Origin: CAUZWH01 sp965224275
GTDB taxonomy: Bacteria; Pseudomonadota; Alphaproteobacteria; SHVV01
Reading direction: 5' to 3'
Assembly: GCA_965224275.1 (NCBI GenBank)
Contig: CBDCYR010000008.1
Coordinates: 169,898-233,897, forward strand
DNA length: 64,000 nt
In this document: in pieces, positions 55,235 through 64,000 of the stretch
Numbering within the stretch: position 1 is the first letter of the stretch
Layout: the number at the start of each line of letters is the position of its first letter
Notes under the pieces: generated by a model
Told to the model about the DNA's origin: nothing
The model's input: the letters and a program-made list of their open reading frames with translations, nothing else
The model's database searches: none
Program-made: the position numbers and the translations under genes

Positions 55235-56410
55235 ACGCTACGCCAGGGCGTGGCGGCGCCGGCACCGGCTGTTGTCGCCATCGCAGGCCTTTGTGCCGTT
55301 GATCTTCGATCCGGGCGAGGCCTACCAGTTCGACTGTAGCCACGAATACGCGGTGTTGTCGGGCACGACGACCCGGGTTAAGGCGGCGCACATGCGGCTG
55401 TGTCACAGCCGCATGCAGCTGGTCCAGATCTTCCCGCGCGAGAGCCAGGAGATGGTGTTCGAGGCGCACGAGCGCGCGTTCCGCTTCTTCGGCGGGGTCT
55501 GCCGGCGAGGCATCTACGACAACATGAAGACGGCGGTGAGCACGGTGTTCGTGGGCAAGAAGCGGGACTACAACCGCCGCTTCCAGGAGATGTGTTCGCA
55601 CCATCTGGTGGAGCCTGTGGCGTGCACGCCCGGGGCTGGCTGGGAGAAGGGGCAGGTCGAGAGGCAGGTGGGTGACGTTCGCGGCCGCCTGTTCGTACCC
55701 AGCCCGCGGGGCGTCTCCTACGCCGAGATCAACGCGTGGCTGATGGATCGGTGCATCGAGGACGCCATGAAGCACCCGCATCCGACGATCCCGGGCAAGA
55801 CGGTGTGGCAGGTGTTCGAGGAGGAGCGGCCCTTCCTGATGGCGTACCGCGGCCCCTTCGACGGCTTCCACGCCACCGAGGTGTCGGTCTCCAGGACCTG
55901 CCTGGTGCGCTTCGACAACAACCAGTACAGCGTGGCGGTCCGTGCCGTCGGACGGCAGGTCGACGTGCGGGCCTATGGCGATCGGATCGTCATCCGCCAG
56001 GACGGGGAGATCGTCGCCGAGCATCCCCGCAGCTTCGGGCGCGGCCGGATCGTCTGCGATCCGTGGCACTACGTGCCGATACTGACACGGAAGCCCGGCG
56101 CGCTGCGCAATGGCGCGCCCTTCAAGGGCTGGCAGTTGCCTAAAGCGCTCGGCCGCATGCGAACGGCGACCGGCAGTTCGTCAAGGTACTCGCGGCGGTG
56201 CTGGAGGACGGGCTGGAGGCGGTCGAGGCGGCCTGTGCCGAGGCGCTCGACAGCGGCGCCGACGTGGTGCTCAACATCCTGGCCCGGCAGTGCCAGCCGG
56301 CGCCGCCGGCGAGCATCCCGACGCCCGAGGGCCTGCGGCTTCACCACCAGCCGGTGGCCGATTGTCGGCGCTACGACCGCCTGAGGGAGGCCGGCCATGG
56401 AGCGTCATGA
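55235..56410 (+). pseudogene. IS21-family IstA, truncated and frameshifted (copy D)
   Basis: Very similar to IstA of copy A: RYARAWRRRHRLLSPSQAFV, VPLIFDPGEAYQFDCSHEYA (W-to-C change beside the catalytic Asp), RRGIYDNMKTAVSTVFVGKK, CTPGAGWEKGQVERQ. The first ~110 codons are missing, and a ~21-bp deletion/frameshift at ~56155-56165 moves the end (VLAAVLEDGLEAVEAACAEA) to another frame. Inactive relic. Confidence 0.87.
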
Positions 56411-56713
56411 GGTGCTGGCGATGATGACAGCGCTGAAGCTCGCGGGCATGCGCACTGCCTACGACGACATCCTCGCCGACGGGCTCAAGCGCCGCCATCC
56501 GGTGCAACAGATCATCGGCGCGCTGCTGAAGGCCGAGATCGCCGACAAGACGGCACGCTCGATCAAATACCAGATGGCCTCCGCGAAGCTGCCGGCGGCC
56601 AGGGAGCTGGCCGAGTTCGACTTCGCCGCCTCGCCGGTCAACGAGCCCCTGATCCGCGACCTCGCCATGGGCGGCTTCTTCGAAGCCAAGCGCAACATCG
56701 TGCTGGTCGGCGA
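56397..56713 (+). pseudogene. IS21-family IstB, truncated at the Walker A motif (copy D)
   Basis: Begins MERHEVLAMMTALKLAGMRT like copy A but breaks off in the Walker A motif after NIVLVGD (copy A continues GGTGTGKTH). The frame then runs into unrelated sequence on the opposite side of which lies the truncated yciB gene. Confidence 0.87.
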
Positions 56714-56801
56714 CAAGCTGCTCGGTCTGGATGAACAGGGATGCTCCGGTGGTCTGTGCGGCGGCGGTGTGCAGGGTGAAATAGCACGAATTCGGCGCCG
56801 A

Positions 56802-57314
56802 TCAATTCTCGCTTCCGCCGGCTCCGGAAGCGGGGGTGCCGATGTGATAGCGGTTCAGCAACGACAGCTGGGTCAGAATGAACAGGAAGGTCAGCCCCAT
56901 GATGCCGAACACCTTGAAGCTTACCCAGAAATCGGTGCTCTGGGTACGCCAGACCGCTTCGTTGAGGAGCGCCATCGCGACGAAGAAAATTCCGAAGCGG
57001 AAGGTGAGCCGGCGCCAGCCTTCGTCGTTCATCTGCCAGGCCGCGCCGAGGACCGGCTTGAGGAGGGAACGCCTGAAGGCGAGCCCGCCCAGCAATACGG
57101 CCGCGATCAGCCCCTGCACGATGGTCGGCTTGAGCTTGATGAAGGTCTCGTCGTTGAGCCAGAGGGTGAGGCCGCCGAAGACGCCGACCACGCCAGCGGT
57201 GATCAGCGGCATCAGCGGCACCCGCTGGCTGACGGCGTAGGAAAGCGCGAGCGCGGCCGCGGTGGCGATCATCAGTGCGGCGGTCGCGGTGATCAGGTCG
57301 AAGAGGACATAGGC
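56802..57314 (-). pseudogene. yciB: Septation protein A / YciB-like, N-terminus replaced
   Basis: The frame gives GGLTLWLNDETFIKLKPTIV, LLKPVLGAAWQMNDEGWRRL and NEAVWRTQSTDFWVSFKVFG, IMGLTFLFILTQLSLLNRYH, the core of YciB/IspA inner-membrane proteins (about five membrane segments). Homologues begin about 25 residues earlier with ...PLIDYGPLAAFF. Here the residues before AYVLFDL are unrelated (MSGPDFRRIACEKGRWARPD), so the first transmembrane segment is lost at ~57314. YciB affects cell-envelope synthesis and septation. A product with a replaced N-terminus is possible but unlikely to be normal. Confidence 0.8.
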
Positions 57315-57578
57315 ACTCGCTGCTTTGTCAGGACGGGCCCATCGCCCCTTCTCGCACGCTATCCGCCTAAAGTCCGGCCCGGACACACGAACAGAAATTT
57401 CTGAGACGACCGCCGAGGCAAGACGCGTAGGTCGGCTGCCGTGCTATGCGTCAGCAGTCACCGTGTCGGGTGATGCCACGCTAAACAATGAAGCGGCCAC
57501 CGGGAGGGGAGGATGAGGTCCGAACCCGCCCAACAGCCTGGGCACCTGAAGGCACTGATGGCGTATGGTGTTCGCGGC

Positions 57579-58472
57579 TCAGGCGCCTTCCGCGGTCAGG
57601 TCGATTAATGTGTCCACGCAGAACTCGGTGTGGGTCCACCCGGTCCAATCCTCAACAGGTCGGAATTTATCGTCATATTTCATGGGCCAGACCAACCAAG
57701 GACCCTGTTCCAGGTCGGTTTCGATAAAGTAAATCTCGTCCGGAAACTGCAGCTCGTCTGCCAGTTCCTCCTGTAAGCCAGCAAGCGCCTTTCCTACACC
57801 GCTATCTTCTGTGAGCGCGATATCATCGCTTTCCAGCACCAAGACGGTCCGTGCTCCTTCTTCCTTGCAGTCCTGGAGCTTTGGACACTTTTTGCGAAGC
57901 GCCTGTTTCAATCGCTTCGAGCGCAACACCTCTATGTCATCCGGCGCCCGACGCTTGGCTCCAAGCATCCCCGGTTTCCGTCCAGAGGAAGGTGAGAGCG
58001 CTATGCATTGCAATGTGATTTCATATGGGAACCCCGGCGGCTTCGCTGTGATGGAATCCTGTCCGTGCAGGAGTTGAGCGTTCTTACAAACCCACTTAAT
58101 AAGGTTCTTCTGGAGTTGTTCGAGACCGGTTTTCGTCACATCAAGAGAAGGATCAATGGGAAAAATCATCTCATAGATTGGCGGTCCGGGCAGCTCACCA
58201 CAGAGCGCCTGTTTAACGGGATCGATGAGCTGCATTAGCGACACTCCTGTAGCGATTTGCCTCTTGAATGCCTCGATCTGCGTATGCTCGATCGCATACT
58301 CCTGAGTGCCGAGTTGTAGACGCAAATCCGCAGGAGGGCCGACACGATCTTTTTCGGGCCGGCGGATATCTGCGCGGGTCGCGCCTGTCCGCTGCTCGAG
58401 GACCCTAACAGCAGCGTCACAGGCTTTCCCTTCATTACTTGACCTGTGTTGGCTGCCCTGCTTGCCGCTCAT
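57579..58472 (-). CDS. Unrecognised protein, possible PD-(D/E)XK-type fold
   Basis: 297 residues, no signal peptide or membrane segment. Around residue 47 the sequence PPADLRLQLGTQEYAIEHTQ has an Asp followed by Glu/Glu-x-Thr spaced as in PD-(D/E)xK nuclease-like families, where the Lys can be replaced. The C-terminal part (ARTVLVLESDDIALTEDSGV, LQFPDEIYFIETDLEQGPWL) is acidic. Lies between a truncated yciB and a small ORF in a mobile region. The nuclease idea is only suggestive. Confidence 0.6.
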   Translation of the reverse strand: MSGKQGSQHRSSNEGKACDAAVRVLEQRTGATRADIRRPEKDRVGPPADLRLQLGTQEYAIEHTQIEAFKRQIATGVSLMQLIDPVKQALCGELPGPPIYEMIFPIDPSLDVTKTGLEQLQKNLIKWVCKNAQLLHGQDSITAKPPGFPYEITLQCIALSPSSGRKPGMLGAKRRAPDDIEVLRSKRLKQALRKKCPKLQDCKEEGARTVLVLESDDIALTEDSGVGKALAGLQEELADELQFPDEIYFIETDLEQGPWLVWPMKYDDKFRPVEDWTGWTHTEFCVDTLIDLTAEGA

Positions 58473-58571
58473 CGCCAGCCTTTCCTTGGTGTCTCAATAG
58501 GGTGGTTCCAAGACGTGGCAAGTAAAAGGTCCATTTTTCGAACGGCCACGGTCCGTGTTGCCAGAGGCTCG

Positions 58572-58802
58572 TCAATATCCTTCGTAGAGCACTGGCGCGG
58601 CCATGCCCTTCTTTCGCATACGATCTTGTATGGGCTTGCCCAGGTACACCGTCGAGAATTTTCCAGACGCCTTCTGGCCTTCAAACCCGTATCGATCCGG
58701 TTCGAATGTGTCGTGCCGGCCATCCGGAGCAAAGACGCCCTTGCAAATGCCATTGACTATAGCAAGCCCGTATTCTGCCCGTTTCGCTCTGGTTAGGCTC
58801 AC
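58572..58802 (-). CDS. Short unrecognised protein
   Basis: 76 residues from GTG 58802: LTRAKRAEYGLAIVNGICKG, DTFEPDRYGFEGQKASGKFS and KPIQDRMRKKGMAAPVLYEG. The composition looks like a real protein rather than a shadow. No family recognised and no strong ribosome-binding site. It lies just upstream of the unrecognised gene at 57579 on the same strand. Confidence 0.3.
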   Translation of the reverse strand: MSLTRAKRAEYGLAIVNGICKGVFAPDGRHDTFEPDRYGFEGQKASGKFSTVYLGKPIQDRMRKKGMAAPVLYEGY

Positions 58803-58890
58803 CTACCATGCGCCTCGGACTGCTTCGAATACACTGCCTTTTTCTTCAACCGTCGAGCAGCGGGCGCGGACATAGTCAACCGCCCGGCAG

Positions 58891-60262
58891 CTATAGGCGC
58901 ATTCTCAGCCCCCTGGACTGCTTACGGGTCTGGCGCTCTTTTACTCTGGACGTGTCGTACTTATGGGCCTCGCGTTCGAGATAGTCGTCGAAGGCCTTCT
59001 GCGCCGCCTTGCGCGCTTCCCCCGTTGCGTTGTATGCGGCCGACTGAAGCCGGCTGAACTCGCGGGCGTCCTCCTGGGCCTGGCGGGCGCGCTCCTCGGG
59101 CGTTTCTGGGGAGGCGGGCTGTTCTTGTGCCTGTTGCGAATCTTCGGGAATGTCGTCGCTGCCGCTGAGGATGGCGGGATCAGTGTCGAAGGCATGGCGC
59201 CGCTCATCGCGGGGCGTGTCGTACTTATGGGCCTCGCGTTCGAGATAGTCGTCGAAGGCCTTCTGCGCCGCCTTGCGCGCTTCCCCCGTTGCGTTGTACG
59301 CGGCCGACTGAAGCCGGCTGAACTCTTGGGCGTCCTTCTGAGCCCGGAGCGCCCGCTCCTCGGGCGTCTCCGGCGGAACAGGCGGCTTCTGGACCTCGGC
59401 GGCTTTTTCGCCGATCGCCTCGTCGTCACCCCCGATGGCGCGGCTGATGTTGGAGAGCGCCCATGTCACACGGCTCTCGCCAATCGTGATGTTGTCGAGG
59501 TGCGGGCCATAAGCCTTCTTGTCCGAGAGGATGGCCTCGCCTGCCGCTGTCAGCCGGCCGGCCTCCTGTCTCCAACCCGGGTAGTCCGGCACCTCGGTCA
59601 CATCGATCTCCCGACCTTCCGCCTCGCGCCAGAGAGAGGTGCGGACATCCATATGCCGGTCGGTCTTGTCCAGATAGTCCTCTATATGCTTGCGTATCGA
59701 GAGATAGCTCTTGTGATTCTCAAGCACCTGGATCATTGGCGCCCGTGCCTTGGCCGGGACAGCCAGGTTTTCCGCAATCGCCCGGATGCGCGGGATCATG
59801 TCCACGTATCCCTTGGCGTAGAATGAAAGGATACCGGCTTTCTGGGCGTCCTCGATGAGGCTGTTCCAGTCCTGGCGCAATGCCATATAGGGCGCATACC
59901 AGTCCGGCTTCGCGGGCTCCGCTTGCGCGACAGGTGGCGCCACCCCGGCGTGGGCTTGAGAGGGTGCTGCAATCGCGGTCCGTTCCACCGTTTCGGCCCG
60001 TTCCGCCGCATCGACAGGCTCGCCCTCCAGCACCAACGCCTCCTGGCGTTTCTCCGGCTCAACCCCTTGTTGTTCCGCCTCCCGCTTGATCTGATGCACG
60101 TGCCGCATCGTGGCCGCGCGCCGGTGCCGACGTGCACGGGCATGGAGTTCCTCGAAGGCATCGAGCTCCTTGCGCCCGATGCCGCCACGCTGGGCCAGCA
60201 GGGAGGCGAAGTCGTCCGGCCGGGCGCGGAAGGCCGCGGCCTGTTTCAGCAGCCCGGCGTGC
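58891..60262 (-). pseudogene. Conjugative relaxase-like C-terminal fragment with a duplicated repeat
   Basis: The product (LLKQAAAFRARPDDFASLLA, RRAATMRHVHQIKREAEQQG, PDWYAPYMALRQDWNSLIED, IPRIRAIAENLAVPAKARAP) resembles the C-terminal region of TraA/MobA-type relaxases in alphaproteobacterial integrative conjugative elements. Two 88-residue repeats near the end contain EFSRLQSAAYNATGEARKAA and QKAFDDYLEREAHKYDT. The N-terminal relaxase/helicase domains are missing: the sequence switches to a dGTPase fragment at ~60262. Confidence 0.62.
58951..59369. repeat. Two ~155-bp direct repeats, 264-bp period, in the relaxase tail
   Basis: 58951-59105 and 59215-59369 begin with ~110 bp that are nearly identical (CGTGTCGTACTTATGGGCCT at each start) and then diverge gradually. 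The period 264 bp is 88 codons, so the repeat preserves reading frame. Confidence 0.85.
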
Positions 60263-60265
60263 CGG

Positions 60266-60730
60266 GATGACTTGAAATATTTTGAAGGCAATGCTCAAGG
60301 GTTTCGTATTCTGACGCAGCTCGAAAATTATCGTTGGTCCGGTGGTTTGCAGCTGACCTTCGCCGTACTTGGGACATTTGCGAAATACCCTCGCTCATCT
60401 TTGATCCATCCGATCCCCAATGATTCATATATAGGGGGGAAGAAGATCGGTTTTTTTGAATCTGAAAGAAGATATTTCGAACAAGTTGCTTCTGGGGTGG
60501 GTCTAATAGAGCGTAGCAGCCAACTGCGTTACTGGTGCCGTCATCCTCTCGCATTTCTTTTGGAGGCGGCGGACGACATTTGCTACGCGCTTATAGACAT
60601 AGAAGATGGTTTTGCGCTTGGCTACCTCAGCTATGAAGAAGCACATGAGTTGTTGAGTCCTATTGCGAACGATGAAAGCCTGACGTCTGATATGGCTAAA
60701 CCGGAAATTATAGGTAAACTTCGGGCCGTC
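60266..60730 (+). pseudogene. dGTP triphosphohydrolase (dGTPase) internal fragment
   Basis: Low-GC plus-strand frame with dGTPase middle-region motifs: YFEGNAQGFRILTQLENYRW, TFAVLGTFAKYPRSSLI, GFFESERRYFEQVASGVGLI and LLEAADDICYALIDIEDGFA (active-site Asp region), GYLSYEEAHELLSPI. The HD-motif N-terminal part is absent and the C-terminal part ends at ~60730, where ParB-like sequence starts. dGTPases lower dGTP and can act against phage. Inserted between the relaxase tail and the ParB tail. Confidence 0.75.
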
Positions 60731-61974
60731 GCAAAAAGGACCGCGAGGCCGAGGCGCGCAAGGAAGCCGGCGTCGGCATCGGCCTCGGCGACGATCTGCG
60801 GTCGATCCGCACCGCGCTGGTGAAGGCGCATCTCGCCAACGACTTCGAGGCCGCGTTCGACCTCATGGTGTTCCAGCTCGTGCGCGCCGCGTTCGCCCAG
60901 GGCTACACCGCTTCGTGGCACGCGCTCGACATCGTCTTCAACGAGACCGCCGACCGGCCGACCTCGCGGATGAACGACGACGAGTTCGCCGCCTGGAGCC
61001 CGGGCGAAGCAATGCTCGCCGACTGGTCCCACCTGCCCTTCGAGTGGATGGAGGCGGACGACGACGCGGCCTGCTTCGCGGCACTCCGAGCGCTCCCGCG
61101 CGCCGACAAGGAGAAGCTCTTCGCGGCCGCTGTCGCACGGACGGTCAAGGGCCAGCTCGCCTTCGAGCACGGCGCACGTCCCGAGCTCGAAGCCACCGTC
61201 GCACGGCTCGACATCGACTTCGCGAGCCGCGTGCGCCCGACCGCCGCCATGCTGTGGTCGCGCATCAATAAGAGCCGCATCCTCGACATCGCCCGCCGGA
61301 CCATCGGCACCGTCTGGGCCTCGACCCGGTCCAAGTACAAGAAGGCCGACCTCGCGAGCGCGATGGAGACCGCCTTCGCCGCAGGCCCGACCCCGGTCGG
61401 ATTGGGCGCCACGGCACACGCCGCCGCGCTCGCCTGGTCCATGCCGGGGTTCGCGGCCTTCGACACGGGCGGCGTAGACGACGGCACCGGGGCGGAACCG
61501 GCGCCCGTCGACAAGCCCGATGATGCCGCGGACGCATCGGCGGATGCCAAGGCCGACTCCGCGCCCGTGGAGGCGACACGGAAGACCTCGGTCGTCGAGA
61601 GCATCGAGTCCCCGGCCGTCGCCGAGCGCCGCGCCGCCGCGATTGCGGCCGCGGCTTCCGACGGGGCCACCGATTCCGCTTCCGTCCCCGAACCGGACGG
61701 TGGCGAAGCCCCGGAAGGCCCTGCCAACGGCAACGGTCATGACGTGTCCACCGGCGCGGAGGGCGAGGGCGGTCCCGAGTCGGCGAACGGTCGAGGCGAG
61801 GGCGAGGACAGTCCCGCCGATCCGTCGATTGCCGACACCATCGACGCAATGAACGCGGTACCGACCGCCGATGGCGGGCCACGGGTGATCGTGCAGCACG
61901 TCGGCCCGGTCAACGGACAGGCTCCCGGCGAGGACCCGCTGGAGATCCCCGAGTTCCTGCGCCGCGTCCACTGA
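60730..61974 (+). pseudogene. ParB/RepB-family partition protein, 5' truncated
   Basis: The frame encodes RKKDREAEARKEAGVGIGLG, DDLRSIRTALVKAHLANDFE, FNETADRPTSRMNDDEFAAW, AVARTVKGQLAFEHGARPEL and KYKKADLASAMETAFAAG, the C-terminal region of alphaproteobacterial plasmid/ICE ParB-like proteins, with a long acidic, low-complexity tail. The N-terminal HTH domain is missing because of the dGTPase junction. The first possible internal start is GTG 60820. Confidence 0.75.
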
Positions 61975-61989
61975 CCGTCCCCTATGGCG

Positions 61990-62024
61990 AGCGCCCCGTC
62001 CGGAACCCCACCGGACGGGGCGCT
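61990..62024 (+). terminator. Strong hairpin between ParB and GHKL genes
   Basis: 14-bp stem AGCGCCCCGTCCGG / CCGGACGGGGCGCT, loop AACCCCA. Followed by TTCCCGTTTCC rather than a clean T-run, so it could be a rho-independent terminator or a processing/stability hairpin. Confidence 0.6.
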
Positions 62025-62056
62025 TCCCGTTTCCGCATTCATCATGGAGAGCGCAC

Positions 62057-63802
62057 ATGAACGACACCGAGACCATCCGCGCCCGCATTCACGACAGCGC
62101 CATCAAGCGGGTCACGAGGACGTTTGCCGCGACGCTCGCGGACATCTTCGCCGAGACCTTGCAGAACAGCCGCCGGGCCGGCGCCGCCCGTATTTTCGTC
62201 TCCGTCACCGGTCCCGACGCCGGCGGCCCGCTCACCGTCACCGTCACCGACCACGGCGCCGGCATTGCCGACGCGGCCATTCTGCTCATCCTCGGCGAGA
62301 ACGGCTGGAGCCAAGACCTCGTCCGCCGCGAGGACGCGGCCGGCATGGGGATGCTCAGCCTAGCCCGGCGCGGTTGCACCGTCTCGTCCCGGCCGCGCAA
62401 CGCCGACGGCACGCCCGCGCCCGGATGGCGCGTCGCGCTCGCGCCGAAGCATTTCCTGGGGGATGCCGAGGCCGAAGTCCTCGCCGACGACGCCGCGCCC
62501 TGGCCGTATGGCACCGCCGTAACCTTCCAGGCCACCGAGACCGAGAACGCCGCCGCAATCCGTCACGCCATCGCAAGCGCTGCCTGGCACTACCCGCTTC
62601 CGGTCATCTTCGGGCACGCGCCGCACACGCCGCCCGGCGGCGAGCCGCTCGAGCGCCGCGCCTTCCTTGACGGCGCGCTCCATGCCGAGCGCTGGCGGGG
62701 GCTGGTGTTGGGCGTGTTCAAGGACCGCTGGAACGGCATCGAACTGAACGACCCCGACGTCAACTTCCACGGCCTCACGGTTTCGGTGCGCCTGCCCAGC
62801 GTCGAGACCGTGACCGGCCCTCGCTGGACGGTCGCGGCCGACGTCGAGAACTGCCCCGATCTGGAGCTCGTGCTGCCCGCACGCAAGGAAGCGGTCGAGA
62901 CGCCGTTCCTCGACGAGATGCGCGAGGCCGCGCAGCTTGCCATCTACCGCGCCATGGCCGCCGATCCGGATCCGCGCCCGGCTTATCAAGACTGGAAGCG
63001 TGCGAACGATGCCGGCATCGATATCGCCCCGCCGCCGGCCGAGCTCCGGCCCTGGCGTCCCGGCCGCGCCGATATCGACGACTGGCGGGAACCGCCGAAG
63101 CGCCAACCGATCAGCACCGATGCGCTCAGGATGGAATACGACCCCGAGCCGCCCGAGGCCCAAGCCTTCTGGCGTGCGGCCGAGCGCAACGCCATCGCCG
63201 AGCGCCTGTTCGAGACCGACCGCCGCCTCGAAGGCTATGGCTGGTACGACGCGATTCCGCGCATCGTCAACATCCACACCGAAGTCACGGTCGAAGGTCG
63301 GGCGTATGCCCTCGACGCGTACCCCGCGCCGGAGCGAACCGGCGCCGTGGAAGCGCCGCTGCCCGCGCGCCCCGAGGCGATCTGCATCACCCTCGCGGTC
63401 AAGCCCTCCAAGGGGGCCGGGCGCATGCTCGACCTCGCCACCGACCTCGCCTTCGCGGGCGAAGCGTGGTCCTGGCTGCATGACGCCCTGCCGCTGGTTG
63501 TCGCCGGCAGCGACCTCGAGCCGTACCAGCTCGCGCAGTTGCTAAGAGCCGCCTTCTTCTCGCCCAGCGACGACGCTGACGCAGATTCCTGGGAGCGGCA
63601 ACGCGACGTGTTCGACCAGGACGCGCTGCACATCGCGCTCCGTTTGCTTGCGTCGGACGACGAGGCGAGGCGCACCACGATCGCCGACGCCGTCTCGCGC
63701 GAGCTCTTCTGGCTCATCCCGCACGACCGGGGCGCGGAGATTTCGGTGCGCGACCGCAAGGTCACCGTGACGTTGGGCGAGCCCGTCGCGGAGGGTGCGT
63801 GA
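62057..63802 (+). CDS. GHKL-type ATPase (HSP90/histidine-kinase-like fold), ICE-associated
   Basis: 581 residues from ATG 62057 (GGAG ~7 nt upstream). N-terminal ATP-binding motifs: LADIFAETLQNSRRAGAARI (N-box), VTVTDHGAGIADAA (G1), DAAGMGMLSLARRG (G2). The remaining ~430 residues are not recognised. It follows the ParB gene after a hairpin and overlaps the next gene (TGATG), suggesting co-transcription. Such genes accompany alphaproteobacterial integrative/plasmid backbones; their function is not established. Confidence 0.8.
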   Translation: MNDTETIRARIHDSAIKRVTRTFAATLADIFAETLQNSRRAGAARIFVSVTGPDAGGPLTVTVTDHGAGIADAAILLILGENGWSQDLVRREDAAGMGMLSLARRGCTVSSRPRNADGTPAPGWRVALAPKHFLGDAEAEVLADDAAPWPYGTAVTFQATETENAAAIRHAIASAAWHYPLPVIFGHAPHTPPGGEPLERRAFLDGALHAERWRGLVLGVFKDRWNGIELNDPDVNFHGLTVSVRLPSVETVTGPRWTVAADVENCPDLELVLPARKEAVETPFLDEMREAAQLAIYRAMAADPDPRPAYQDWKRANDAGIDIAPPPAELRPWRPGRADIDDWREPPKRQPISTDALRMEYDPEPPEAQAFWRAAERNAIAERLFETDRRLEGYGWYDAIPRIVNIHTEVTVEGRAYALDAYPAPERTGAVEAPLPARPEAICITLAVKPSKGAGRMLDLATDLAFAGEAWSWLHDALPLVVAGSDLEPYQLAQLLRAAFFSPSDDADADSWERQRDVFDQDALHIALRLLASDDEARRTTIADAVSRELFWLIPHDRGAEISVRDRKVTVTLGEPVAEGA

Positions 63803-64000
63803 TGTCCAGAAAGTTCACTGTCCAGATCGGGTATCCGGCCTATTTCGCGAACAGGGTCACCGTCGAAGCCGACACCCTCGACGAAGCGCTCGAAAAAGCC
63901 ATCGAGACCGCCAACCAGAGCGACGCCTGGCGCTCCCTCGACCATGTCGGCGATTCCCATATCGACGCGGTCTGTGAGGGCGCCGATGTCGACCTGCCGA
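63802..64000 (+). CDS. Hypothetical protein, runs off the right edge
   Basis: A frame starting at ATG 63802 (TGATG overlap with the ATPase stop) gives KFTVQIGYPAYFANRVTVEA, LDEALEKAIETANQSD, GDSHIDAVCEGADVDL and continues past the window. Small ICE-type protein of unknown function; the overlap supports an operon. Confidence 0.65.
   Translation, partial: MSRKFTVQIGYPAYFANRVTVEADTLDEALEKAIETANQSDAWRSLDHVGDSHIDAVCEGADVDLP

Noticed and set aside
54363..56069. Long minus-strand reading frame overlapping the binding-protein gene and the IS21 relic
   Set aside because: Crosses unrelated genes and has the composition of an antisense shadow of istA.
60110..60823. One plus-strand protein covering 60110-60823
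   Set aside because: The middle matches a dGTPase fragment, but the ends are shadows of the relaxase and ParB genes.

Overview
The window looks like an alphaproteobacterial chromosome, of a Rhodospirillales-like or marine/host-associated type. Pointers are high GC, a TPR/O-GlcNAc-transferase-like locus, GSH-dependent formaldehyde dehydrogenase, an alphaproteobacterial-type porin and septation protein A, and a conjugative-element backbone (ParB, relaxase tail). No intact rRNA or tRNA gene is present. Assignments come from reading protein motifs by eye; no database search was run.

Region 1 (1-18.6 kb) is mostly ordinary and intact. It runs: a minus-strand run GT9 glycosyltransferase > TAXI-type binding protein > TPR/GT41 glycosyltransferase > TPR protein; a divergent MFS exporter followed by an ACP / fatty-acyl-AMP ligase / PlsC-type acyltransferase gene split by a frameshift; an amidohydrolase, a YHS protein, class III alcohol dehydrogenase, a membrane protein, a lipid-kinase homologue, an FkbM-like methyltransferase, two Sel1-repeat proteins and a DinB-family protein.

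Region 2 (18.6-30.5 kb) mixes housekeeping genes with decay. It holds a 124-bp MITE-like palindrome, an SRPBCC gene broken by an IS3 element that itself carries an IS110 element, a methyltransferase, a GAF/HAMP adenylate cyclase, dodecin, a cytosine-deaminase-like amidohydrolase with one in-frame TAG, an amidase, a truncated PEP-CTERM-like gene and a HigBA-type toxin-antitoxin pair.

Region 3 (30.5-64 kb) is a mobile-DNA mosaic. It contains a tandem dimer of IS5 copies, a tRNA-Thr 3'-end attachment remnant, IS256, a truncated integrase, a glyA fragment, an IS21 element carrying an inserted IS110, a second unrelated IS21, and a junkyard of truncated genes (subtilase, AbiU2-like HEPN protein, two integrase ends). 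One intact porin gene with its own terminator sits among them. Next come two tandem P4-type integrases, a low-GC coiled-coil/membrane cargo gene, a third integrase whose active site looks degenerate, and a tRNA-fMet 3'-end remnant. The region ends with a branched-chain amino-acid binding protein, a third IS21 relic, a 5'-truncated yciB, a possible nuclease-fold gene, and a conjugative-element segment (relaxase tail, dGTPase fragment, ParB tail, GHKL ATPase).

The most interesting parts are the module at 47.3-52.9 kb (two integrases, one unrecognised membrane/coiled-coil gene, a third integrase, a tRNA-derived att remnant), the concentration of broken defence-type genes, and several nested insertions whose order can be read from the sequence. 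Many genes are disrupted by one small change, so assembly error and genuine pseudogene accumulation both need consideration.
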